A DNA stretch of 64,000 nt from Mycolicibacterium houstonense (GTDB lineage: Bacteria > Actinomycetota > Actinomycetes > Mycobacteriales > Mycobacteriaceae): assembly GCF_900078665.2 (NCBI RefSeq), contig NZ_LT546207.1:1545011-1609010 (forward strand), given 5' to 3'. Of this stretch, positions 29,925-38,550 are shown in pieces. The notes below the pieces were generated by a model. That model saw nothing but the letters and a program-made list of their open reading frames with translations, was not told the DNA's origin and searched no databases. The translations under genes and the position numbers were made by a program. Positions within the stretch are counted from its first letter, which is position 1. Each line of letters starts with the position of its first letter.

Positions 29925-30355
29925 GCGATGTCCAGTGCGGCGTTGTCACTGTCGAGATGCTCGACGGTGGTGAAGACCAGCTCGGTGTCTCCGATGTTCT
30001 CGATGTCGTGCAACAGGAATTCGCCTGGCCCGAAATGGAAGTGGCGCGTCTCGCCGGCCTGGTAGGAAACTTCCCGCACCGAGCCGTCATGGGTGTGCTG
30101 GCGACTGCGGCCCGCGTTGATCGCTGTCCAGAAGTAGTCCAGGACATGCCGATGTGCGTGCCAGCGTTCTCCGGGAGCCAAGCGGATCTCCCATACCCGA
30201 ACTCGGGAATCCTCGCTGAGAAGGCGGGATCCGACGTGACCGTCGAATGCGTGGTCGGCGAATTCCGTTTTGAGCCAATCAGGCCAGCTATCGAAGTCGG
30301 TGGCCACCAGTTCACCGGCCAGTGGCAGATCGGTCAGGTAGTTCTTGTCGGTCAT
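29921..30355 (-). CDS. small cupin-domain protein
   Basis: A 144-residue single-domain cupin. The first metal-binding cluster is H66-A-H68-R-H70 with D73 (WHAHRHVLDYFW). The second cupin motif is around GETRHFHFGPGEFLLHDIEN, with His residues and a Gly-Pro-Gly turn. It could bind Fe(II), Mn or Zn and act as a dioxygenase, isomerase or decarboxylase on a small hydroxylated substrate. Single-domain cupins this short are unlike classic gentisate-type dioxygenases, so the reaction is open. It lies 27 bases after the monooxygenase gene and is coupled to the amidohydrolase gene. Confidence 0.8.
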   Translation of the reverse strand: MTDKNYLTDLPLAGELVATDFDSWPDWLKTEFADHAFDGHVGSRLLSEDSRVRVWEIRLAPGERWHAHRHVLDYFWTAINAGRSRQHTHDGSVREVSYQAGETRHFHFGPGEFLLHDIENIGDTELVFTTVEHLDSDNAALDIA

Positions 30356-30382
30356 TGTCGAGTTCCTCTCGTAGTGAAGGGT

Positions 30383-31573
30383 TTAGCGCCCGGGCCCGTA
30401 CAGGCCGAACCGCAGATCGGGATCGCCGGGTGTCCAGGTACTACGGACCTGGGAGCGTTCTCCCATGTCCACCACCCGCCGCAACAAGCTGTCGCTGAGC
30501 TGCAGCTGCGCCGGTTCCCATTTGGCCAGCGCGGCGGTGATGTCGCCCGATGAGGTGGACAAGGCGTCCGCCAGGGTCCACGCGTCCGCCGCGGCTTTGG
30601 CGGTTCCAGCGGCTGCGTGTGGACGTGATGCGCACGCGGCATCTCCGATGAGAGCGGCCCGGCCGAGGGCCATCCGCGACGACCGTACGTCCGACAACAC
30701 CTGTAGGTAGGGCTGCGCGGTGGCCGCGACGACTTCGGCCACGGCGGGGGCAAGCTGGGCGGTCGCCGCCGCACGCAGTTCGGTGACGAAACGGTCTTGC
30801 ACCTGCCCGGGATGTACGGAGACCGATCCGGTGAATCCGCGCTTGTCGGTGAGTAGTTCAGTCAGCTGGGGCCCGGCGGGCACGTTGCGGTACCAGACGT
30901 AGTTCATCAGACGGTGTTCCTCGTCGAGGCTTTGCTCGCCGGGGATCGGATACATGGTGATGTGGGAGTTCGGTATCACCGTGTAGGTGATGGCGTCATC
31001 GAGCGCATCGCGGGTCCGGCCGGTGAGGTCGGACAATGCGACGGTTCCCCGCCAGCCCACGTAGCCGGAGTAGGTCAGGGTGGCCGCCGGGTCGAAGTAC
31101 TCACGCGCTGGGGAGGTGATGCCGTCGGCGAAGACGACGAGGTCGGCGCTGACGGTCTTGCCGCTGACGAACCGCACGGTGGCGGTGTTTGCGTCTTGGC
31201 TGAAACCACAGGCGAATTCGCCGTAGTGGTAGCACTCGGTGCCGAAGTCGGCCAGCAGGGCCCGGTAGAAGGTGCCCCATGAGGTGTAGGTCCAGCGGGC
31301 GCGCTCCCGGTGGATGGTGGCGCCGCTGGGGTCGAGGTATTGCACGTAAGAGGTGGCAGTGCGGAGGTCCTCGAGTTTCTGCTGACTGCGTTCGGCGAAC
31401 CATCGCACAGTGTCGGGTTGCAGGACGATGCCGCTGCCGCGACCGTCCAGTGGGGTGGGAGTGCGTTCGTAGACGTCGACCTGGAAACCCAAGTCACGCA
31501 GCAGCAGTGCGGCAGTGAGTCCGCCGATCGAGCCGCCGACGACGATCGCCGAGGCTGTGGAGTATTCGGTCAT
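30383..31573 (-). CDS. FAD-dependent monooxygenase (2,6-dihydroxypyridine 3-monooxygenase-like)
   Basis: A 396-residue class A flavoprotein hydroxylase. VVGGSIGGLTAALLLRDLG near residues 11-29 binds the ADP part of FAD. FADGITSPAR is the DG motif, and GDAACASRPHAAAGTAKAA is the second FAD motif. Several stretches (VDVYER, GIVLQPD, SGYVGWRGTV, PHAAAGTAKA) resemble, from memory, the 2,6-dihydroxypyridine 3-hydroxylase of Arthrobacter nicotine catabolism. Such enzymes use NAD(P)H and oxygen to ortho-hydroxylate an electron-rich ring. The gene overlaps the transporter stop (ATGA). This enzyme is probably the ring-activating step of the island. Confidence 0.87.
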   Translation of the reverse strand: MTEYSTASAIVVGGSIGGLTAALLLRDLGFQVDVYERTPTPLDGRGSGIVLQPDTVRWFAERSQQKLEDLRTATSYVQYLDPSGATIHRERARWTYTSWGTFYRALLADFGTECYHYGEFACGFSQDANTATVRFVSGKTVSADLVVFADGITSPAREYFDPAATLTYSGYVGWRGTVALSDLTGRTRDALDDAITYTVIPNSHITMYPIPGEQSLDEEHRLMNYVWYRNVPAGPQLTELLTDKRGFTGSVSVHPGQVQDRFVTELRAAATAQLAPAVAEVVAATAQPYLQVLSDVRSSRMALGRAALIGDAACASRPHAAAGTAKAAADAWTLADALSTSSGDITAALAKWEPAQLQLSDSLLRRVVDMGERSQVRSTWTPGDPDLRFGLYGPGR

Positions 31574-32925
31574 GACGCGCTCTTTTCGCTCAACGGGAGG
31601 GTGAGGCCGGCGGGATGGTCGACGGGCATGGGGGCACCGCGTGTTTCACGGGCGAAGGCCAACCCGATCACGGCGATCAAGCCGACCGCCGATACCGAGG
31701 CGGTGGCGATGCCCAGGTTCCCGTCGAACCAGGAGGATGCGATCACACCGGCGGTCAGCGGTCCCAGAGCGGTGACGTAGCGGCCGACACTGTTGCAGAC
31801 AGCCAGTGCGGTGGCACGCACACTGGGCGGAAAGAGTTCCGGGCCGTAGATGAAGGTGCCCGACAGCGCGCCGAACAAGCCGAATCCCAGCAGCGGCATC
31901 GCGATGAGCAACTCGGTGTGATTGCGGTCGAATGGGAACGCCCAGCCGATGGTGGCGGCCGAGACCACGAAACTCATCAGGAAGGCTTTCTTGCGCCCGA
32001 TCACATCGGCGATGAATCCCCATGCGGCGTAACCGATGATGCCTCCGGCATTGAACAGCATCGCTGCCACCGCGACGCGGTGGTCGGCTACGTCCCGGGC
32101 GAGGCCGTCGGCGGCGGCCAGCTGACGGATGATCTGCGGGTACCAGGTGGAAACGCTCCAGAACGCGATGAGCGCTCCGGTGGCCAGGGCGGTGCAGACC
32201 AGCATGGGGTGCAGCAGCGGCGGGCTGAACAGGCGCCGCAGCACGAATCGATCGTGTTCGTGGCGATGGCCCAACGCCTTTCGCTCTTTGCGGGCTTCCA
32301 AGTGCGCGCCGATCTCGGGCGGCTCGGGTACGTAACGGCGGATGAACCAGACCAGCAGGGCCGGGATACCGGCAAGCAGCATCATGGCGCGCCACCCGTG
32401 ATCGCCCAGCATCGCGTACGCGGCGGCGGCCATGAAGAACCCGCCCGCGTATCCGGCCATCATCACGCCGCCTGCGCGGGCCCGGAAACGGTTGCGCCAG
32501 GTTTCGGCGATCAGAGCCGCGCCCACCGGTGCCTCCACACCGGAGCCGAGCCCAGCGATGAAGCGCAGGAGCCCCAGTTGCCACCACGTGTCGGCGAAGA
32601 AGGCCAGGGCGCTGAACACCGCGTAGGTGAGGATGCCCGCCGACAACACCCTGGTGCGGCCGAAGTAGTCGGCGAGCATGCCGAACAGGATGCCGCCGGT
32701 GGCCCATCCGATGAGGAAGAACGCGACGGTCATGCCGCCGTAGAACCCGATGGCCGCGCCGTCGATGTCGATGCCGCTGTGCGGCAGCAGCTCGGTCATG
32801 GCGGGTCCGAGCACGAGCACATAGAGGCTGCCGGCAAAGCCGTCCAGGCCCCAGCCCAGGGTGGTGCCTGCCAGGACCAGCCATTGTGTTCGGGTGATGT
32901 CGTGATGCCAACGTCCTTTGGACAT
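31570..32925 (-). CDS. MFS transporter (aromatic-acid/metabolite:H+ symporter type)
   Basis: A 451-residue, 12-helix major facilitator transporter. GMLADYFGRTRVL after helix 2 is the MFS motif A, RFIAGLGSGVEAPVGAALIAE is helix 4, and RRYVPEPPEIG lies before the central loop. The second-half motif is GFIADVIGRKKAF. The pattern is that of metabolite:H+ symporters such as PcaK/ShiA-like carriers for organic or aromatic acids. Its place inside the catabolic operon (31 bases after the dehydrogenase, overlapping the monooxygenase start) suggests it imports the pathway substrate. The ATG reading MSKGRWHHD is used; upstream codons overlap the dehydrogenase gene. Confidence 0.9.
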   Translation of the reverse strand: MSKGRWHHDITRTQWLVLAGTTLGWGLDGFAGSLYVLVLGPAMTELLPHSGIDIDGAAIGFYGGMTVAFFLIGWATGGILFGMLADYFGRTRVLSAGILTYAVFSALAFFADTWWQLGLLRFIAGLGSGVEAPVGAALIAETWRNRFRARAGGVMMAGYAGGFFMAAAAYAMLGDHGWRAMMLLAGIPALLVWFIRRYVPEPPEIGAHLEARKERKALGHRHEHDRFVLRRLFSPPLLHPMLVCTALATGALIAFWSVSTWYPQIIRQLAAADGLARDVADHRVAVAAMLFNAGGIIGYAAWGFIADVIGRKKAFLMSFVVSAATIGWAFPFDRNHTELLIAMPLLGFGLFGALSGTFIYGPELFPPSVRATALAVCNSVGRYVTALGPLTAGVIASSWFDGNLGIATASVSAVGLIAVIGLAFARETRGAPMPVDHPAGLTLPLSEKSAS

Positions 32926-32956
32926 GGATATGCCTTTCGAGGTGTCGGGAGACGGG

Positions 32957-34450
32957 TCAGTTGAGGCGTCGTTGCGGCTGTCCGCCGTACCAGTCGACGT
33001 GGTCGGCCGCAGTGCGCACGACGATCGTCTTGACCCAGGAAAAATCCTCGAAAGACTCTGTGCCGGCGTCTTTTCCGGAACCGGACTCCTTGATACCGCC
33101 CCAGGGCAGGGACGGCTCCAGGCGGTGGTGGTCATTCACCCACACCATCCCGGCGTTGATGCCGGCGGCGACGCGGTGAGCGCGGCTCACATCTGTGGTC
33201 CAGACACCGGCGCCCAGCCCGTACGGGTTGTCGTTGGCCATCTGCAGGGCCTCGTGCTCGTCGTCGAAGGGGATCACCACGGCGACCGGGCCGAAGATCT
33301 CTTCGCGGGCGACGGTCATGTCCATGGTGGCGTCAGAGAGCACGGTGGGCTCGAGAAAGAAGCCGCCGTCGAAAGGGCTTGGCAGCGACGGAACTTGGCC
33401 ACCGGTGGCCAGCGTGGCACCCTCGTCTATGCCGGTCTGGATCAGCGCGCTGACCTTGTCACGCTGCCGTGCGCTGATGAGCGGTCCCATCTGCGTACTC
33501 GACAGCGTGGGGTCGCCGACTCGAATGGCCCTGGCGCGAGCGGTGAGTGCGGTGACGAATTCGTCGTAGACGCCGCGCTGTACCAGGAACCGTGAGCCTG
33601 CGACACAAGACTGGCCTGCCGCGACGAAGGCGGCGAACGCCGCGCCCTCGGCGGCGATGACCGGGTCGACGTCATCGAACAGCAGCACAGGTGTCTTGCC
33701 GCCCAGTTCTGCGGTGATCCGGGCGAAACGGGATGCGGTGGCGATCGCCGCCGATCGGCCGGCCTCGGTGCCGCCGGTGAGGGTGATCTTGGCGATATCC
33801 GGATGGCCGGTCAGGCGCTGGCCGGCCGCGCGGGCCCCGGTGACCACGTTCAACACGCCGTCGGGCAATCCGGCGTCGGTGAGAATCTCGGCGAGGGCCA
33901 GAGTTGTCAGCGGGGTCAGTTCGGATGGCTTGACTACTACGGTGTTTCCGTTGGCCAGTGCGGCCGACAGGCTGCGCGCCAGGATCAGCATCGGGTGGTT
34001 GAACGGGGTGATGATGCCGCACACCCCGAGTGGGAGCCGCTGCTGGTAGGTGAGATACGGCCCGTCCCCGGGAAGTACGGCTTGGCGCTGGGCAGCCAGC
34101 AGGCCAGCGTTGTACCGGAACCATTCCGGTACCCGGGACAGCTGTGCACGGGTTTCGGTGATCGGTCGTCCGTTGTTGAGTGCTTCAAGAGGGTAGAGCT
34201 TTTCCCCGGCGGACTCGATCGCATCGGCGACGCGCAACAGCAGTTTGGCGCGCTCGCTGCGAACCATGGTCGGCCACGGCCCGTTCTCGAATGCCGCGCG
34301 TGCCTTGGCGACTGCGGCATCGACCTCCTGTGCGCCCTGCTCTGGGACGGTGGCGATGACCGCTCCGGTGGCGGGGTTGAGAATTTCGCGCAGGCTGGGG
34401 GACGGCTCGGTAACCGCGGATGCGGTGGGGGCCGGTGAGACTCGGGTCAT
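32957..34450 (-). CDS. aldehyde dehydrogenase family protein
   Basis: A 497-residue NAD(P)-dependent aldehyde dehydrogenase. The Rossmann contact is KITLTGGTEAG (about 221-231), the general base Glu248 is in AELGGK, and the catalytic Cys282 is in GQSCVAGSR. The C-terminal EEIFGPV and PWGGIKESGSG are also present. Closest-looking relatives are betaine/phenylacetaldehyde-type dehydrogenases acting on semialdehydes. It is the first gene of the minus-strand catabolic operon and divergent from the PucR regulator, about 106 bases apart. It may oxidise the semialdehyde formed after ring opening. The ATG reading MTRVSPAPTA is used; the frame upstream crosses the intergenic promoter region. Confidence 0.92.
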   Translation of the reverse strand: MTRVSPAPTASAVTEPSPSLREILNPATGAVIATVPEQGAQEVDAAVAKARAAFENGPWPTMVRSERAKLLLRVADAIESAGEKLYPLEALNNGRPITETRAQLSRVPEWFRYNAGLLAAQRQAVLPGDGPYLTYQQRLPLGVCGIITPFNHPMLILARSLSAALANGNTVVVKPSELTPLTTLALAEILTDAGLPDGVLNVVTGARAAGQRLTGHPDIAKITLTGGTEAGRSAAIATASRFARITAELGGKTPVLLFDDVDPVIAAEGAAFAAFVAAGQSCVAGSRFLVQRGVYDEFVTALTARARAIRVGDPTLSSTQMGPLISARQRDKVSALIQTGIDEGATLATGGQVPSLPSPFDGGFFLEPTVLSDATMDMTVAREEIFGPVAVVIPFDDEHEALQMANDNPYGLGAGVWTTDVSRAHRVAAGINAGMVWVNDHHRLEPSLPWGGIKESGSGKDAGTESFEDFSWVKTIVVRTAADHVDWYGGQPQRRLN

Positions 34451-34556
34451 GCGTATGAGTGTCGTCACAGCAAAACCGCGGTTCAATGTCTTGCCGAACA
34501 TATTCTCTCGCTGCCTATGTGCACTCTGACATACCGTTTTGGGGGACACTGACCAG

Positions 34557-36350
34557 GTGACGACATCGACAGGCCAGGAACGGCCCGGCGTGGAACTGGT
34601 GACCTGGTTGGCGGCCTTGCGCACCCTCAGCGCTCGCGCGACCGCCGAGACCGAATTGGCCGAGGTGCTCTGCCTGGTCGCCGACACCGCGCGAACGCTG
34701 CTGGGCTTCGACTTCTGTGGCGTGCTCATCCCCGACGACGTCCGGGACCGACTGGTGGTACAGGGATGGAGCGGACTGTCTGACGAATACGTGCGGCGGG
34801 TGAACTCTGATCGCCCCATCCGGCTGGACAGCAGTTCGCCGTCGATTCGTGCCTTTCACACCGGCGAGCCCGTGGCGATCCGGGACGTGCGGAACGAGCC
34901 CGACTTCGCCCTCTGGACCGGTGTGGCACAAGAACAGGGCTACCGGGCCATCGTCGCCGTCCCACTGATCGCCGGGGCCGAGGTACTCGGAACCCTCAAC
35001 GGTTACTACGCCTCGGTGCATACCTTCACCCGCTACGAGATCGAGCGCCTGACACTGCTGGCCAACCATGCCGCGATCGCGGTCACCTCGGCACGCCGGC
35101 TCGACGAATTGCGCACTTTGACGGACTCGCTGCGCGAGCAACGCGATGCGCTCGCCCGTTCGGAACAGATTCACGAGCGCCTGCTCGCGGTGACGTTGCG
35201 CTCCGGAGGAGTCGGCGGGATCGCCGCCGCCTTGAGCGACCTGGTAGGCCGGCCCGTTCTCATCGACGACGCTCGCCATTCTGAGCTCGCCCGGTCAGGC
35301 GACGGCATCGACTATCCCACCGCCGCGGTCCGTACCGCGTCCGCTGACGCCGAGACCACCCCGGCCTCGTCAACGGTCGGCACGGCCGTCGACCACGACG
35401 GCGCACCGACCGGGTGGCTCGTCGCGCGGGTGAGACTGGGAAGCGAGGTGGCCGCGCGCATCTGGTTCCCGGGGACCCTCGATTCGCTTGACCCCCTGCA
35501 GATTCGAGCGGTCGAGCACGCATCCATCGTCGTCTCGGTGGAATTGCTGCGGATCCAGACCGCCGCCGAGGTCGAGCGACGGGTGCGTGGGGAGTTGCTG
35601 ACCGATGTGTTGACCGGCAGAGGACAGATCTCGGCCCAGCTTCAGGAGCGGGCTCAACGGCTGGGTCACGATCTGACCGTTCCGCACGTCGCGGTCGTCG
35701 GTAACCTGACCGGTTCGAATGAGGCGGCCGCGCGCCGGGCCTGGCCACGTGCACTGTCATCGGTCACCGAGTTGACCTCCGGGTTTCGACCGCGGCCACT
35801 GGTGGCCATGCACGGCGGCATGTTGGTCGCGCTGTGGCCCGCCGTCGATTCCGATGAGCCTCCTCCTGGCGTCATGGTCCAGCGTGCGATGTCCCGTCTC
35901 GCGCCGGGCATTTCGGCCACCGTGGCAGTCTCACCCGTCCACGTTGCCCAATTCGGCGATGCGTATCTGATCGCGAGGAGCGCGATGGACATCGCCGTGC
36001 GCGCGGGCCGAACCGATTCCGTCGTCAACCTTGAGGATCTCGGCATCGTCGGATTGCTTCTGCAACTGGGTGATTCGGCCAAGCTCACGGCCTTCGCCAC
36101 CCGGACACTGGGGTCGGTGGTCGACTACGACGCCAAACATCGCACCGATCTGATCGCCACGCTGCGAACCTACTTCGCCTGCAAACAGGACCGTAACCTC
36201 ACCGCCAGGAAGCTCTTGATCCATCCCAATACGGTGGCGCAGCGGCTGCGACGCATCGAAGCACTGTGCGGTGCTGATCTGGCAGACCCGGCCATCAGCG
36301 TCCAGTTCTCATCGGCGCTCATGGTGTACGACATTGCGGCGCAAGGCTAA
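34557..36350 (+). CDS. GAF domain PucR-type transcriptional regulator
   Basis: A regulator of about 597 residues. An N-terminal GAF domain (about 25-170, with VQGWSGLSDEYVRRVN and YRAIVAVPLIAGAEVLGTL) probably binds a small effector. A coiled-coil linker (DELRTLTDSLREQRDAL) and a central GGDEF-like/PucR region (RVRGELLTDVLTGRG) follow. The C-terminal PucR helix-turn-helix is DRNLTARKLLIHPNTVAQRLRRIE. Such proteins activate purine or aromatic catabolic genes. It is divergent from the six-gene operon and is its likely regulator. The GTG start sits about 10 bases after GGGGGA; a TTG six codons earlier is the alternative. Inference only: the effector is the pathway substrate or an intermediate. 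Confidence 0.88.
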   Translation: MTTSTGQERPGVELVTWLAALRTLSARATAETELAEVLCLVADTARTLLGFDFCGVLIPDDVRDRLVVQGWSGLSDEYVRRVNSDRPIRLDSSSPSIRAFHTGEPVAIRDVRNEPDFALWTGVAQEQGYRAIVAVPLIAGAEVLGTLNGYYASVHTFTRYEIERLTLLANHAAIAVTSARRLDELRTLTDSLREQRDALARSEQIHERLLAVTLRSGGVGGIAAALSDLVGRPVLIDDARHSELARSGDGIDYPTAAVRTASADAETTPASSTVGTAVDHDGAPTGWLVARVRLGSEVAARIWFPGTLDSLDPLQIRAVEHASIVVSVELLRIQTAAEVERRVRGELLTDVLTGRGQISAQLQERAQRLGHDLTVPHVAVVGNLTGSNEAAARRAWPRALSSVTELTSGFRPRPLVAMHGGMLVALWPAVDSDEPPPGVMVQRAMSRLAPGISATVAVSPVHVAQFGDAYLIARSAMDIAVRAGRTDSVVNLEDLGIVGLLLQLGDSAKLTAFATRTLGSVVDYDAKHRTDLIATLRTYFACKQDRNLTARKLLIHPNTVAQRLRRIEALCGADLADPAISVQFSSALMVYDIAAQG

Positions 36351-36417
36351 GACTCACACGGTGTGTGGCGCATCGCCGCTCCGCCGTCCCGTAGCCGGCC
36401 CGGCGTGGTCGGGCAGC

Positions 36418-38550
36418 TCAGCCCTGCGGCGTCAGTACCTCCCAGCCGTCAGGCAGACCACTGACCTTTACACTCTGCCCCTGCGCCTCGATATGAACCG
36501 TAGCGCTGCCCAATCTCAGGTTGGTCAAAGCGGTACGACCCCATGAGTCCGGCAGGCGCGGCGAGACCGTGACGCGCCGCGCGGGCGCGTCCGGCTCCAG
36601 ACCGAGGAATGCCCGCACCAGCAACAACGGTGCCGCGCTGGCCCAGGCTTGCGGAGAGCACGACGTGGGATAGGGAACCGGCGAGGTGAATTCGGAACGT
36701 GGGAAACCGCAATACAGTTCGGGCAGCCGCCCGCCGAACGCAGTGGCAGCGTCGAGAAGGCCGGTGGCCAATCGCTCGGCCAGCTCGACGCTACCCGGCA
36801 CATGTCGATATCGTATCAGTCCCGCCACGGCGATCGCGGTGTCGTGTGGCCACACCGACCCGTTGTGATAGCTCATCGGGTTGTACGCGCCCATCGACCT
36901 CGCCAGTGTGCGCAGGCCGAACCCGCTGTCCATATCCGCGCCGCCGAGCCGTTCGATGATCGTTTCCACGTGGTGGTCAGCGGCGATGCCCGTCCACAAG
37001 CAATGCCCGACGTTGCTGGTCAGGGCATCCACCGGACGCTTGGCTCCGTCTAACGCGACCGCATACCAACCGACGTCCGGCAACCAGAACGTCTCCTGGA
37101 ACTGCGTGCGCAATCGCTCCGCGCGATCGTTGAGTCGGGTGGCGGTGGCCGGCTCGTCGAATGCCTCGGCGAGCTCGGCACGGGCACGCAACGCCGCGTA
37201 CTGGTAACCCTGCACCTCACACAACGCAATCGGCGGTTCGGCCACGTGGCCCCGGGCGTCATTGATCCCGTCGAAGCTGTCCTTCCAGCCCTGATTGATC
37301 AGCCCACGATCGGTGGCTCGGCGGTACTCGATGAACCCATCGCCGTCGCGATCGCCGTAACGTGCGGCCCATCCCAAAGCTGCATCCGCAGCGGGCAGCA
37401 GCGACCGGACGAAATCCTCGTCGCACCCCCAGCGCCGGCATTCGGCGAGCAGCATCACGAACAGCGGGGTGGCGTCGACGGCGCCGTAGTACACGGCCCC
37501 GCCCAACACGTCTGTGCTGGCCGGCCCGCGCCGGATCTCGTGCAGGATCCGGCCGGGCTGTTCTTCGGTGATCGGGTCCACGTGCTGTCCCTGCGCCTTG
37601 GCAAGCTGGTGCAGCGTGCCCACCGACAGCCCGGGATCCAGCGGGAGCGCCATCCAGGCCGTCAGCAGGCTGTCGCGGCCGAACAACGTCATGTACCACG
37701 GCGCCCCGGCCGCCACGAACGGGTCGCCTTCGCCACTATCAGCATGAATGAGCAGCGCGGCCAGGTCACTTTCGCTGCGCCGCAACGCGTTCGATAGGTC
37801 GGAATGGTCGGTCTCGACCGTCGTGGCGACGTTGCGCCACGCCTCGATTTTCTGGGCCGGGGCACTGGACTCGAGGCGGTCGCCGCTGCGGAACCGGCTC
37901 TTGACGTTGTGGGTGGCACCAGTGGGTTGCACCAGGATTTCGGCCTGCCAGCGCTGCCGAGGCGGCACCACGATGCGCCAGGTGAAAGCGCCCGGCGTCA
38001 CCATGGGCTCGCCGGAGGCCGTCACGGTCAGACCCCGGACCGCCTCGGTGCGATCATGGAGCACCAGCTCGCCACCGACCACGGTCATGTCCGCACCGCC
38101 GTGGGGTACGCGGCCCTCTTTGACCGTGAATAGGTCGGCGAAATCGGCGTCGACATGCAGCTCAACCGCGACCACCGTGCTTTCGGCTGCCAGGTTGTGC
38201 AGTGTCACGGTCTCGCGTATGCCGTCGGCCACGATTCGCTCCCGCACGGCGAGCAGTGTGCTGTCGGCCAATCCTGGACGCGGAGTCCGGCGTGAGATGA
38301 ACTGGGCAGCAAAGGCTTCCGGGAGTTGCACCGAAAGCGGCTCCAGCGGGCGACCGTCAATACGTAGCTCCCAGCGCGACAGCAGGCGAGCGTCTTGAAA
38401 AAACAGCCCATGGGTGCGGCCGGGTTGAATGTCGCCGTGGCTGTCTGACAGGCAGAAGGTGGCACCTTCCACCAGCGTCACCGTGTCGCCGCCGACGCCG
38501 ACGCCGATCGCGGCCGGCTCGCCGCCGTTGAGAGCGCCGGGGCCACTCAT
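36418..38550 (-). CDS. glycogen debranching-type amylo-alpha-1,6-glucosidase
   Basis: A 710-residue enzyme with an N-terminal glycogen-debranching domain (VTLVEGATFCLSDSHGDI, THGLFFQDARLLSRWEL; about 20-230) and a C-terminal (alpha/alpha)6 barrel (about 280-640: PWYMTLFGRDSLLTAWM, WKDSFDGI, SYHNGSVWPHDTAI). The acidic residues in GRDS and WKDSFD are expected active-site positions of this glycoside-hydrolase group. The family hydrolyses alpha-1,6 branches or related alpha-glucosidic bonds; the true substrate is not known. It is cytoplasmic, with no signal peptide. Its ATG overlaps the stop of the glycosyltransferase gene (ATGA), so both follow one CIRCE-bearing promoter. Confidence 0.88.
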   Translation of the reverse strand: MSGPGALNGGEPAAIGVGVGGDTVTLVEGATFCLSDSHGDIQPGRTHGLFFQDARLLSRWELRIDGRPLEPLSVQLPEAFAAQFISRRTPRPGLADSTLLAVRERIVADGIRETVTLHNLAAESTVVAVELHVDADFADLFTVKEGRVPHGGADMTVVGGELVLHDRTEAVRGLTVTASGEPMVTPGAFTWRIVVPPRQRWQAEILVQPTGATHNVKSRFRSGDRLESSAPAQKIEAWRNVATTVETDHSDLSNALRRSESDLAALLIHADSGEGDPFVAAGAPWYMTLFGRDSLLTAWMALPLDPGLSVGTLHQLAKAQGQHVDPITEEQPGRILHEIRRGPASTDVLGGAVYYGAVDATPLFVMLLAECRRWGCDEDFVRSLLPAADAALGWAARYGDRDGDGFIEYRRATDRGLINQGWKDSFDGINDARGHVAEPPIALCEVQGYQYAALRARAELAEAFDEPATATRLNDRAERLRTQFQETFWLPDVGWYAVALDGAKRPVDALTSNVGHCLWTGIAADHHVETIIERLGGADMDSGFGLRTLARSMGAYNPMSYHNGSVWPHDTAIAVAGLIRYRHVPGSVELAERLATGLLDAATAFGGRLPELYCGFPRSEFTSPVPYPTSCSPQAWASAAPLLLVRAFLGLEPDAPARRVTVSPRLPDSWGRTALTNLRLGSATVHIEAQGQSVKVSGLPDGWEVLTPQG

